Of a stretch of DNA of 64,000 nucleotides, positions 51,769-60,203 are shown one piece after another (position 1 is the stretch's first letter; each line of letters begins with the position of its first letter). Source of the DNA: Botrimarina hoheduenensis (GTDB lineage Bacteria; Planctomycetota; Planctomycetia; Pirellulales; Lacipirellulaceae); assembly GCF_007859815.1 (NCBI RefSeq), contig NZ_SJPH01000004.1, forward strand, positions 124,001 through 188,000. The letters run 5' to 3'. The notes below the pieces were generated by a model. The model saw only the letters and a list, made by a program, of their open reading frames with translations, was not told where the DNA came from and searched no databases. The translations under genes were made by a program, and so were the position numbers.

Positions 51769-53118
51769 TCAGGCGGCACGACTCGTGCGTTGCTTGCCGG
51801 TCGGATGGTCGCCCGCTCTGACGAGCGTCTCAACGAGGTCGCCGGTCCGTCGGGTTGCCCCCAGCTGCGAGAGCACGACCCCCCTGCCCCGTTGGCCGAG
51901 TTCGGCAGCCGCCGCGGGCAGCTTAAGGCAGCCGGCGACGAACGCTTCGAGTTGATCTACATCTGCCACCACCCGGGCACCATCGGCCGCGAGCAGCGTC
52001 TGGACGATATCGCGGAAGTTTCGCGTGTTGGGACCGAAGCAGGTAGCCACGCCATAGCCCGCCGGTTCGATCATGTTCTGACCACCCCGGTCGCCGAAGC
52101 TGCCGCCCACAAAGCCGATATCCGCCAGGCCCCACCAGGCGGAGAGCTCGCCAATGGTGTCAACCAGAATCACCGCGGGCGGCTTGCCGGTGGTTTGGCT
52201 TGCGTCGGTCCCGCCCAGCGCCGACCGCCGACACCAAGCCAAGCCGCAACGCCGCAGCAGCGCCGCCACTTCGTCAAACCGCTCAGGGTGCCGCGGCACG
52301 ATCACCAGTCGCAGCTGGGGGTGCTCCTGCAGCAAACCGGAAAAAATGCTCAGCGCGAGCCCTTCTTCGGGGGCCTGGGTGCTGCCGAGCAGCCACACGG
52401 TTTCGCTCGCGCCCCACCCGGTCAACGCGTGAAGCGCTTGGGTGCGGGGGTTGTTACGCTCGGTTTGCGCGCCGTCGTACTTGAGTGACCCGGTAACAAC
52501 GACTCTCTCACGCTCGGCGCCAAGTTCGCGAAAGCGCTCGGCAGTCGCTTCGTCTTGCGCAGCGATCTTATCGACTAGCGCCAGCACGTGTCGCGACAGC
52601 GGCCGCAGGCGTCGGTAGCCCTTGAAGCTGGATTCGCTCAGCCGGCCGTTGAAGATCGCCACGCGGGCACCTTGTCGCTGGGCCGCCGCGATCAGATTGG
52701 GCCACAGCTCCAGCTCGGCCAAGAGCAACAAGTCGGGCCGCACGCGACGCATGGCTTCCTCAACCGCCCAGGTGAAGTCGAGCGGGCAGTAGAACACGGT
52801 CTGGTCGGTGCCGTATTTCTTTATCGCCAGATCGTAGCCGGTTTTGGTCGTGGTCGAGACGCACAATTCCCACTCGGGCCGACGCTGCTTCAGCTCCGCG
52901 ATGAGCACACCAATCAGATTCACTTCGCCGACACTGACCGCATGCAACCACACGCACAGGCGCTGACCCTCACGCCGCGGAACCTGGCCGCGGAGTTTCT
53001 CCGGCCAGCCGTCGCGGTATTTGCCAGTCTGCCATGCCTGCCACGCGATCCATGGCATCGCCAGAATCAACGCGCAGGCGTAAACGGCGTTCAGCAACCA
53101 GCCGAGTGGACGTGGCAT
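51769..53118 (-). CDS. kdtA: 3-deoxy-D-manno-octulosonic acid (Kdo) transferase
   Basis: Transfers Kdo from CMP-Kdo to lipid A precursor at the inner membrane. The 449-residue protein has an N-terminal membrane segment (LGWLLNAVYACALILAMPW), then the GT30 acceptor domain with LWLHAVSVGEV-type motif (CVWLHAVSVGEVNLIG), STTTKTGYDLA and AELELWPNLIAAAQ. The CMP-Kdo side has VTGSLKYDGAQ, LLGSTQAPEEGL, VIVPRHPERF and FVGGSFGDRGGQNMIEPAGY. Normal length. With kdsA it supports a Kdo-containing LPS. Confidence 0.94.
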   Translation of the reverse strand: MPRPLGWLLNAVYACALILAMPWIAWQAWQTGKYRDGWPEKLRGQVPRREGQRLCVWLHAVSVGEVNLIGVLIAELKQRRPEWELCVSTTTKTGYDLAIKKYGTDQTVFYCPLDFTWAVEEAMRRVRPDLLLLAELELWPNLIAAAQRQGARVAIFNGRLSESSFKGYRRLRPLSRHVLALVDKIAAQDEATAERFRELGAERERVVVTGSLKYDGAQTERNNPRTQALHALTGWGASETVWLLGSTQAPEEGLALSIFSGLLQEHPQLRLVIVPRHPERFDEVAALLRRCGLAWCRRSALGGTDASQTTGKPPAVILVDTIGELSAWWGLADIGFVGGSFGDRGGQNMIEPAGYGVATCFGPNTRNFRDIVQTLLAADGARVVADVDQLEAFVAGCLKLPAAAAELGQRGRGVVLSQLGATRRTGDLVETLVRAGDHPTGKQRTSRAA

Positions 53119-53159
53119 GGGAATCCTTTCCCCGGGGCGATTAATAAACTTGTGGGGCT

Positions 53160-53405
53160 CTAGCGCCTGACAGTTCGGTTGGCATCCAGTTGCATCGCCC
53201 GATCCACCTCCATCGGGATGCCGACACTCGATAAGAAGCCTTCTGAGATTACAAGCACGCTCTCGGCTTCTAGCGCTGTCAGCCGCTCTTCAAGTCTTTC
53301 GATCCGCTGAAGTTGCCGAGCGTTGATGGTTGCCAGCGCTAGAAGGATCCCCAGGGCCGAAACGCCAAGAAGCGATGCTCTTAAGGACAATCGAAAACGA
53401 GGCAT
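53160..53405 (-). CDS. Small single-pass membrane protein
   Basis: An 81-residue protein with a basic start (MPRFRLSLRASLLGVSA), one hydrophobic segment (LGILLALATI) and a helical, coiled-coil-like part (LQRIERLEERLTALEAE). Planctomycetes have many short proteins with this type of RFSLR opening, to my knowledge. It is 40 bases before the end of secA in the direction of transcription, so it may be co-transcribed with secA. Function unknown. Confidence 0.5.
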   Translation of the reverse strand: MPRFRLSLRASLLGVSALGILLALATINARQLQRIERLEERLTALEAESVLVISEGFLSSVGIPMEVDRAMQLDANRTVRR

Positions 53406-53444
53406 TCGGCACCGCCCGAGACATGAGAATCAAAGAACGAGCTC

Positions 53445-56400
53445 TTACGCCGCGGAGCCCGCGCGCATACAGCACTGTTTGTACTTCTTGCCGCTGCCGC
53501 AGGGGCACGGGTCGTTGCGGCCCACACGGTCGTCGTGATTGCGGATCGGTTCGGGTTTGCGGTCGGTGGGCTGATCCGAGCCCTCCAGCGCCGCTTCTTG
53601 CTGGGCTTGGATGCCCGACGGTGCCGATTCGTGCTTGGCCTGCGCGTCGGCCCAGGTGCTACCGACAAACTGCTCGTCGAGCTGCTCCATGCGGAACACT
53701 AAATCGGTGACGTAGCTGCCGACCGAGTCCCACATGCGGTCGAACATGCGCATCCCCTCGCGCTTGTACTCCACCTTGGGGTCCACCTGCGCGTAGCCCC
53801 GCAATCCGATGCTGCTGCGCAGGTGGTCCATCGCCAGCAGGTGTTCCTTCCACCCCTGGTCAAGAATCTGCAACAGCAGCTGCCGCTCCATGCGGCGCAT
53901 CTCGGGACGGAAGCGATCCTCGATCACCTGCGAGACCTTGCGCTGCGCGGCATCGCGGTCAAGCCGCTTAAGGGCTTCGGTGTCGATCGGCGTGCCGGTC
54001 TTGTTGCTGAGCCAGCTCACAAGGTCATCAAGCTTGCCGTTCAGCCCCGCAACCGACCCCAGCGTGGCGAGTTCCGTCTCGGTATCGCTGCCCGCAAACA
54101 GCTTCTCAACGCGCGATGCGCCCTCGCCGGCGATCGCCTGTGCGTTGTGATTGCATGTGCGGCTGTGCGCGACCAGAACGCGCCAGATCTCGTCTCGCTG
54201 CTTGCTGCGGAACTCCTCGGCGGAGAGCTCGACACCGAAGCGGCGGCCTGCCCATTCGATCAGACCATCGCGATCGAGGGTTTGCGTGCGACCGCCAAAA
54301 CGGTACAGCCCCACCATCACCGGGTACTCGGCTTCGCGCTGATCGTAGGCCGCCTCGGCACGCTCGAAGGCCAGCTGCTTGATCTGTGCGGTGTCCTTAT
54401 CGCTAACCTCCTCGGGCGTGATCTCGATCCCAAACTTATCCCGCAGGTAGCCGCACGCTGTGCTCAAGCCGAAGTCCGACGCGAGGAAGCGGGCGGCGTC
54501 GCTCAGGTCGATCTTGGCTATCGCCTCGTGGGCCTTGGCGATCAGTTGCTCGGAGAGGTCTTCGCGTCCGATCTTTTTGAGGTCGCGGTCGCGCAGGTTC
54601 ATGCCAAAGCGGGCGTCGGTCCACTTGGCCAGTGCGGCCCAATTCCACTCGCCCTCTTCGTCGGCTGGCAGATTCTCTTCGATCGCGTCGAAGATCTGCG
54701 ACTCGGCCATGCGCTCGGCCTCGTCGTGAGCCAGTCGGTCGGCTTCCTCGAAGCTCAGGTTGCGATAGTCACGCGGGTCCAGGGGCACGCCCAAGGCCGA
54801 GCCGACCGCCGCGGCGAACGTCTCCACGCCGTAGCGCGGTTCGAGCAGCATATCGAGACGTTTCTCGACCTGCTCGCGGATCGCATCGAGGAGCAGCTCG
54901 CGGCAATTAACGCCGTCCAGCACGCGCTGACGGTAGCCATAAACCCGCTTCCGCTGCTCGTCCATTACCTCGTCGTACTCAAGCAGGTTCTTGCGTACCT
55001 CGAAGTTGCGCTCCTCGACCTTCTTCTGGGCTCCCTCAATGCGGCGCGTGACCATCTTTGATTCAATGGCTTCGCCCTCTTTCATTCCCAGCCGGGTCAG
55101 CATGCCCTTGACCCACTCGCCGGCGAAGATCCGCATCAGGTCGTCTTCAAGCGACAGATAGAAGCGGCTCGAACCCGGGTCGCCTTGGCGACCGCTGCGG
55201 CCGCGTAGCTGGAGGTCGATCCGACGGGCTTCGTGCCGCTCGGTACCGACGATGTAGAGCCCGCCGAGCTCCTTGACCTCTTCGCCCATCGCCTTCATAT
55301 CGTAGTCGCGCTCGATGCGATCAACGAGTTCGTCCCACTCTTCGTTGGGCACGTCGAGGCGCGATTCGTACTTCTCCTGGAGCTGGGCCCAGGCCATCGT
55401 CTCGGGGTTGCCGCCCAGCACGATATCGGTGCCGCGACCGGCCATGTTCGTGGCGATGGTGACGGCGGCCTTGCGGCCCGCCTGAGCCACGATCTCCGCC
55501 TCGCGTTTGTGCTGCTTCGCGTTGAGCAGTTCGTGCTTGATGCCCCGCTGTTCGAGCAACCGCGAGAGCCGCTCCGACTTCTCGATCGACACCGTGCCGA
55601 CCAGGATCGGTCGGCCCGGCTTCTGCATGTCGCGGACCTTGGCGCGGGGGATCGAGCGGCGTTCTTTCTTGCCCTCAAGCTCGATCTCGATGGCCTCGTC
55701 CGTCTCACTGGTCAGCTTGCCGATAACCCAATCGCCGCTGGTTAGCTCGACCGTGGTGTGTTTGCTTAATCGCTCGATCTCATCTGCGATCGCGACGAAC
55801 TTTTCTTTCTCCGTGCAGTAGATGACGTCCGGGTGCTCGACGCGCTGCATGGCGCGGTTGGTAGGCACACCGATCACGTCCAGCTTGTAGATGCTCCAAA
55901 ACTCACCGGCCTCGGTGAGCGCGGTGCCGGTCATGCCGCTGAGCTTGTCGTAGAGCTTGAAGAAGTTTTGCAGCGTGACCGTGGCGAGGGTTTGGTTCTC
56001 TTGCTTGATCGTGACGCCCTCTTTGGCCTCGACTGCTTGATGTAAGCCGTCGGACCACTGGCGCCCCTCCATTAAGCGGCCCGTGTGCTCATCAACGATC
56101 ACCACACGACCGTCCTGAACCACGTAGTTCACGTCACGCTTATAAAGGTAATGTGCCTTCAGCGAGTTATCGATCAGGTGCGGCCATTGCATATTGCCGG
56201 CCGTGTAGAAGCTCTCGACACCGGCTTGGCGTTCCGCCTCGCGGACGCCTTCCTCGGTCATGTGAGCCGTGTGCTCTTTCTCCTTAACCTCGAAGTGCAC
56301 GTCTTTCTTGAGCGCACGCGCAACACGGTCGGCTTTCTGATACTTGGTGATGTCGTCCTGCGCCGGACCGGAAATGATGAGCGGGGTCCGGGCCTCGTCG

Positions 56401-57131
56401 ATGAGGATGTTGTCCACCTCGTCCACGATCGCATAGCAGAGCTTGCCCTGGGCCTGCTGCATGTGTTTGGGGAAGCGGTCGTCGTCTTGCGCCGCCAGCC
56501 GCATGTTGTCGCGCAGATAATCGAAGCCGAACTCGTTGTTGGTGCCGTACGTGATGTCGCAGGCGTAGGCCGTCTGTCGTTCATCGGGCTCCATGCCGGC
56601 ATAAATGGCTCCGACGGTCAGGCCCAGGTTGGTAAACAGCGGGCCCATCCACTCCATGTCGCGGCGTGCCAGATAGTCGTTGACCGTAACCACATGGACC
56701 GAACCGGCCAGCGCGTTGAGATAGGCGGGCAGCGTGGCGGTGAGCGTCTTGCCCTCACCGGTCACCATTTCGGCGATGTTGCCATCGTGCAGAATCATGC
56801 CGCCGATCAGCTGGACGTCGTAATGGCGCATGCCCAAGTAGCGCCGGCCGGCCTCGCGACAGACCGCGAAACCTTCCACCAGCAAGTCGTTGAGCGTTTC
56901 TCCGGCGGCGAGCCGCTCGCGGAAGCGTTTGGTCTGATCGCGCAGCTCTTCGTCGCTCATCGCTTTGTACTTGGCCTCCAACGCACTAATGGCGTCCACC
57001 CGCGGCTGCTGCCGCTTGATGTAGCGAGCGTTGGCCGACCCAAAGATGCCGGTGACCGACCGCTCAAAGCGGCCCAGAAGCGCGTTGACGATCGCCCCGA
57101 GGATTTCCCAGATGCGTTCGAGGATGGCCAT
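53445..57131 (-). CDS. secA: Preprotein translocase ATPase SecA, extended form
   Basis: SecA drives protein export through SecYEG. The product is 1228 residues, compared with about 900 in E. coli. NBD1 has Walker A MVTGEGKTLTATL and the DEAD-like VDEVDNILIDEARTPLII; NBD2 has GTVSIEKSERLSRLL and TNMAGRGTDIVLGGNPE. The end is a zinc-binding SEC-C motif (RNDPCPCGSGKKYKQCC). Two expansions stand out: about 45 extra residues before GTVSIEKSE (from SKHTTVELTSGDWVIG to SIPRAKVRDMQ), and a large insertion in the wing/scaffold region between FLASDFGLSTACGYL and LLLQILDQGWKEHLL. The ATG at 57131 gives the standard start; the open frame extends 82 codons upstream with no coding character. Confidence 0.95.
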   Translation of the reverse strand: MAILERIWEILGAIVNALLGRFERSVTGIFGSANARYIKRQQPRVDAISALEAKYKAMSDEELRDQTKRFRERLAAGETLNDLLVEGFAVCREAGRRYLGMRHYDVQLIGGMILHDGNIAEMVTGEGKTLTATLPAYLNALAGSVHVVTVNDYLARRDMEWMGPLFTNLGLTVGAIYAGMEPDERQTAYACDITYGTNNEFGFDYLRDNMRLAAQDDDRFPKHMQQAQGKLCYAIVDEVDNILIDEARTPLIISGPAQDDITKYQKADRVARALKKDVHFEVKEKEHTAHMTEEGVREAERQAGVESFYTAGNMQWPHLIDNSLKAHYLYKRDVNYVVQDGRVVIVDEHTGRLMEGRQWSDGLHQAVEAKEGVTIKQENQTLATVTLQNFFKLYDKLSGMTGTALTEAGEFWSIYKLDVIGVPTNRAMQRVEHPDVIYCTEKEKFVAIADEIERLSKHTTVELTSGDWVIGKLTSETDEAIEIELEGKKERRSIPRAKVRDMQKPGRPILVGTVSIEKSERLSRLLEQRGIKHELLNAKQHKREAEIVAQAGRKAAVTIATNMAGRGTDIVLGGNPETMAWAQLQEKYESRLDVPNEEWDELVDRIERDYDMKAMGEEVKELGGLYIVGTERHEARRIDLQLRGRSGRQGDPGSSRFYLSLEDDLMRIFAGEWVKGMLTRLGMKEGEAIESKMVTRRIEGAQKKVEERNFEVRKNLLEYDEVMDEQRKRVYGYRQRVLDGVNCRELLLDAIREQVEKRLDMLLEPRYGVETFAAAVGSALGVPLDPRDYRNLSFEEADRLAHDEAERMAESQIFDAIEENLPADEEGEWNWAALAKWTDARFGMNLRDRDLKKIGREDLSEQLIAKAHEAIAKIDLSDAARFLASDFGLSTACGYLRDKFGIEITPEEVSDKDTAQIKQLAFERAEAAYDQREAEYPVMVGLYRFGGRTQTLDRDGLIEWAGRRFGVELSAEEFRSKQRDEIWRVLVAHSRTCNHNAQAIAGEGASRVEKLFAGSDTETELATLGSVAGLNGKLDDLVSWLSNKTGTPIDTEALKRLDRDAAQRKVSQVIEDRFRPEMRRMERQLLLQILDQGWKEHLLAMDHLRSSIGLRGYAQVDPKVEYKREGMRMFDRMWDSVGSYVTDLVFRMEQLDEQFVGSTWADAQAKHESAPSGIQAQQEAALEGSDQPTDRKPEPIRNHDDRVGRNDPCPCGSGKKYKQCCMRAGSAA

Positions 57132-57823
57132 ATCTTGGTGGGGTCTAACGTTGAGGAAGGAAAAAGAGCGGTCTAAGCGAGCCTCGGCAGGCGTCGCTAT
57201 CGCCCCGGCCGGGGCAACGTCGCCCCTGGCTGCCCTTTCGGCAGCGGGTTGGCAGACCGAAGGGGCCGCACACACCGCGGCTCTCAGAGCGCGCTCCGGA
57301 AGCTTGCCGACGACGCACCGGCGTAAGGGCACCGGTCGCAGACTGCTCCATTTTTTCGTAAGTATTTGTCTAGCCAAAGCTTATAGCGGTCTCGCGAGGC
57401 GGTCAACGTCGTTGCCCGGTCACCACCAAACCGCTGCTGGCCCCTGGCAGGCTGTGCCCGCCGTGGTCGCTAGCCACGTCCGCACACAGCAATTACGCAA
57501 CCTCCGTACCGCGGGACTGTGAGAACCGGCCGCATGCGGTATGCTTCGCCGCACAGGAAGAGGGAACTTCGCCCGTCGCGATCGCGACCTAGCAGTCTGC
57601 CGACGCGCGGCATAACTCCTTTTCAGACATAGACCTACACGCCAGCCGCAGGTGACCGCTGGCGGCCTGGCCCCACCATTGCGGCCGGCCGCACCCCTGC
57701 GGTGAGTCACGAGCAGGCACAAGTCGCTCCGCCCCCCGTTAGAAGCCGTCCCGCATAAAAACAAGCACTTCCCCCCCACAAACCGGCCGCGTGCCCGCGC
57801 GGATTTGCCCGAGGAACCCCTTT
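57132..57823. other. 692-base intergenic region between secA and a divergent TPR gene
   Basis: Holds the leaders of the two divergent genes. The left third is the secA leader, about 240 bases long if the promoter noted at 57380 is right. The rest is GC-rich with small palindromes (for example near 57585, GTCGCGATCGCGAC) and no supported gene. The TPR gene has GAGGAA upstream of its ATG as ribosome-binding site. Confidence 0.55.
57380..57406 (-). promoter_or_regulatory. Possible sigma-70 promoter of secA
   Basis: Read leftward: TTGACC (57406 to 57401), a 15-base spacer, then TATAAG (57385 to 57380). The spacing is two bases shorter than ideal. It lies about 250 bases upstream of the secA start and is followed by an AT-rich stretch. 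Confidence 0.35.
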
Positions 57824-59185
57824 ATGACCAGCTCGCTCGCCACTCGGCTTGCCCTTCCCGCCCTTCTACTTGGCCTTGGTTTGGTCGGTTCGGGCCCCGT
57901 CTACGGACAAGCCGAGACCAATCTCACGCCCGAGAACCTCATTGGCGATAGCGTCTCCGCACCGGGTGACAGCCGCTACAACGACATCGCCGAGGCAATC
58001 CAACGGTTCAACAACCGCGACCAGCTGAGCGCGCGCACGTTCCTCGAGCGGGCCGTCCAGAAGAACCCGAAGCTGGCCCCCGTGGGCGTGCTGATGGCCA
58101 AGATGCAGGGCCTGTCCGGCAACGGTGCCGCGGTCCGGCCGGCGCTTGAACAAGCCGTTCAAGAAGACTCGGCAAACGATCCCGAACCCTACTTGCTGCT
58201 GGCCGAAGACGCCCTGCAGGGGAGTCGCACGATTGAGGCCGAGGCCTTGTTCGACAAAGCGGCCAAGCTGATCGAAACCTACGAGAACAACGCCAAGCGG
58301 AAGCGGCTGTTCATCATCCGTGCCTATCGGGGCAGCGCCGAGATCGCATCACGCCGCGAGAAATGGGAACAAGCCGAGTCCGATCTCCGCACCTGGATTG
58401 AGCAAGACCCTGAAGACGCCGCGGCTCAGTCGCGTTTGGGACAAGCACTGTTCATGCTCGATCGTCCGCGCGAGGGCTACGAGGCCTTTGTAAAGGCCAA
58501 GCAGCTCAACGCCGATACGCCCAACGCTTTTGTTTCTGCGGCGCTCATGTACGGCCGACTCGGCAAGCAAGCCGAAGCCATGGAGGCTTTCAAGAAGGCC
58601 TTCGCCGAGGACGCCGCTAACGAGACGACCCTGGTTGCCTACGCTCAGGCGTTGATCAAGGCGGGCAACATGGCCGAAGCCGACATGGTGCTGACCAAGG
58701 CCCGCGCGTCCAACGCCGACTCGCTGAATGTTTGGCTTCTGAGCGGTGTCGCGGCTCGCATGCAGGGTGACCTCAAGACCGCCGAAACCTATCTGATGCG
58801 TTCGCTGAGCCTAGCTCCATCTAACCGCGATGTGCTGAACCAACTCGCCCAACTGCTGGTCGAGTCACCCGACCAGGCAGATCGTCAGCGTGCTTTGCAA
58901 TTTGCGAACATGGGGGCGCAGCTCCACCAGAACAACCCCGACGTGAACATCACGTTAGCGTGGGTTCTGCTGCAGAACGGTCAGGGTGCGCAGGCGACCA
59001 ACGCCCTCCGCAACGCGATCCAGGGTGGCTCGCTCAGCCCGGACGGCAGCTATCTGTTTGCGAAGATGCTCGCCGCGCGTAACGACAAAGCCAACGCTAA
59101 GAAGCTGCTCGAATCGGCAATGACGAACGATCAGGGAATCTTCGTGCAGAAAGAACAGGCCAAGGCTCTGCTCGAGACACTCTGA
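57824..59185 (+). CDS. Secreted TPR-repeat protein
   Basis: A 453-residue exported protein with a signal peptide (TRLALPALLLGLGLVGSGPVYGQ). TPR units cover most of the rest: RYNDIAEAIQRFNNRDQLSA, AQSRLGQALFMLDRPREGYE, AFVSAALMYGRLGKQAEAME, LVAYAQALIKAGNMAEADMV, VWLLSGVAARMQGDLKTAET and NITLAWVLLQNGQGAQATNA. A periplasmic scaffold or complex-assembly role is likely. It starts 33 bases inside a longer GTG frame; the ATG at 57824 has GAGGAA upstream. An excellent terminator follows. Confidence 0.85.
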   Translation: MTSSLATRLALPALLLGLGLVGSGPVYGQAETNLTPENLIGDSVSAPGDSRYNDIAEAIQRFNNRDQLSARTFLERAVQKNPKLAPVGVLMAKMQGLSGNGAAVRPALEQAVQEDSANDPEPYLLLAEDALQGSRTIEAEALFDKAAKLIETYENNAKRKRLFIIRAYRGSAEIASRREKWEQAESDLRTWIEQDPEDAAAQSRLGQALFMLDRPREGYEAFVKAKQLNADTPNAFVSAALMYGRLGKQAEAMEAFKKAFAEDAANETTLVAYAQALIKAGNMAEADMVLTKARASNADSLNVWLLSGVAARMQGDLKTAETYLMRSLSLAPSNRDVLNQLAQLLVESPDQADRQRALQFANMGAQLHQNNPDVNITLAWVLLQNGQGAQATNALRNAIQGGSLSPDGSYLFAKMLAARNDKANAKKLLESAMTNDQGIFVQKEQAKALLETL

Positions 59186-59248
59186 TCCAAGCAGCGGGTA
59201 CCGCCGATCTGCCTAATCCGCAGAGCGCTAAAATTGCGTACAGCGCAT

Positions 59249-59294
59249 AAAAAAAGGTCATGGCAGGCCGATCCGTCGCCCTGCCATGACCTTT
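59249..59294. terminator. Bidirectional intrinsic terminator
   Basis: AAAGGTCATGGCAGG (59253-59267) pairs perfectly with CCTGCCATGACCTTT (59280-59294), a 15-bp stem with a 12-base loop. It has seven As on its left (59249-59255) and TTT on the right, so it can end the TPR gene (plus) and the small secreted-protein gene (minus). Confidence 0.85.
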
Positions 59295-59472
59295 GTCCTG
59301 AAGCAAAACACGAGCCGTGTTTCGCCCTCCCACTTAAGGGATCGGCCAACGGTGACAGGGGAGTTCAGCCTGAGTTGCAGCCGCGAGCGGCTGGATCCAG
59401 TTTCCAGGCCCGGCGCGTCAAGCTGTAACGGTTAGCGGTGAGTGTGACGCTAGGCCGGCGGCACCGCTCTAC

Positions 59473-60000
59473 CTACGGGGTAGGCGTTGCGACTGCCGGA
59501 GTGCCGAGCGTTTGATTTTCAAGCGATTGGTTGCCGAGCGACTGCAGCGCGTCTAGCCAAACGCTACCGGCAGGGGTTTGTGGCACCGCTGCGGTCGGTA
59601 CGCTCAGCCGCGGGGTGTTGGCTTGGTCCAACGGGATCACTCCCAGCCTTTGCCCCTCGGCGGGCTCGACGGCGTCGTCCGCAGCGAATAATTCATGATT
59701 GACGACCGGGCCCGGTGCCGCTCCGTAGGGTAGGCGATAGCCGTTCTCAACCCGGCTTCCAAGCTGACGAAGTTCATTGCGACACGGTCCGTACAAGCGG
59801 CAGTCGCAGTAGCCGCGATGGCCCGGATCGCACTGCCAGTAAACGTTGTGGCTCCGCTGCGACGTGGTAGACGGCAAACGCATGCCGTTGGTGTAGGTCA
59901 CGACCGGATCTTGCCAGAACGGAACCTCCGCCGCATCGATCGTGAGCCCCCCCAAGCCCATCGCTACACAGCACAGCAATCGGTTTCGGATTGAGAGCAT
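59473..60000 (-). CDS. Small secreted protein
   Basis: A 175-residue exported protein with a signal peptide (RLLCCVAMGLGGLTIDAA). It includes a Cys-rich stretch (WQCDPGHRGYCDCRLYGPCR, four Cys) that could form disulfides. The end has a short repeat of form SLGNQSLENQTLGT. No family recognised. The ATG at 60000 was chosen over an upstream frame with odd composition. It converges on the TPR gene with the shared terminator between. Confidence 0.65.
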   Translation of the reverse strand: MLSIRNRLLCCVAMGLGGLTIDAAEVPFWQDPVVTYTNGMRLPSTTSQRSHNVYWQCDPGHRGYCDCRLYGPCRNELRQLGSRVENGYRLPYGAAPGPVVNHELFAADDAVEPAEGQRLGVIPLDQANTPRLSVPTAAVPQTPAGSVWLDALQSLGNQSLENQTLGTPAVATPTP

Positions 60001-60203
60001 CTTCTCACGCCTCCGCAGCGGGCATCCGTCGCACGACCGCGGGGCCGTGTCATGCGAAAGTCTTGCCGCGCAGGCGTGTCGTGCGTGGTTGGTGCGAACA
60101 ATCTTGGCGATTGTTTCCGTGTTACCTGGCTCGCAACCCGCGCCAGCCGCAGCGCTTCTCACGCCTCCGCAATCCGCTTGATCCGCCCCCTTTGCTCAAT
60201 CGC

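Noticed and set aside
53823..57176. Two long plus-strand open frames antisense to secA (53823-55061 and 56085-57176)
   Set aside because: SecA motifs on the minus strand are unmistakable and continuous across both.
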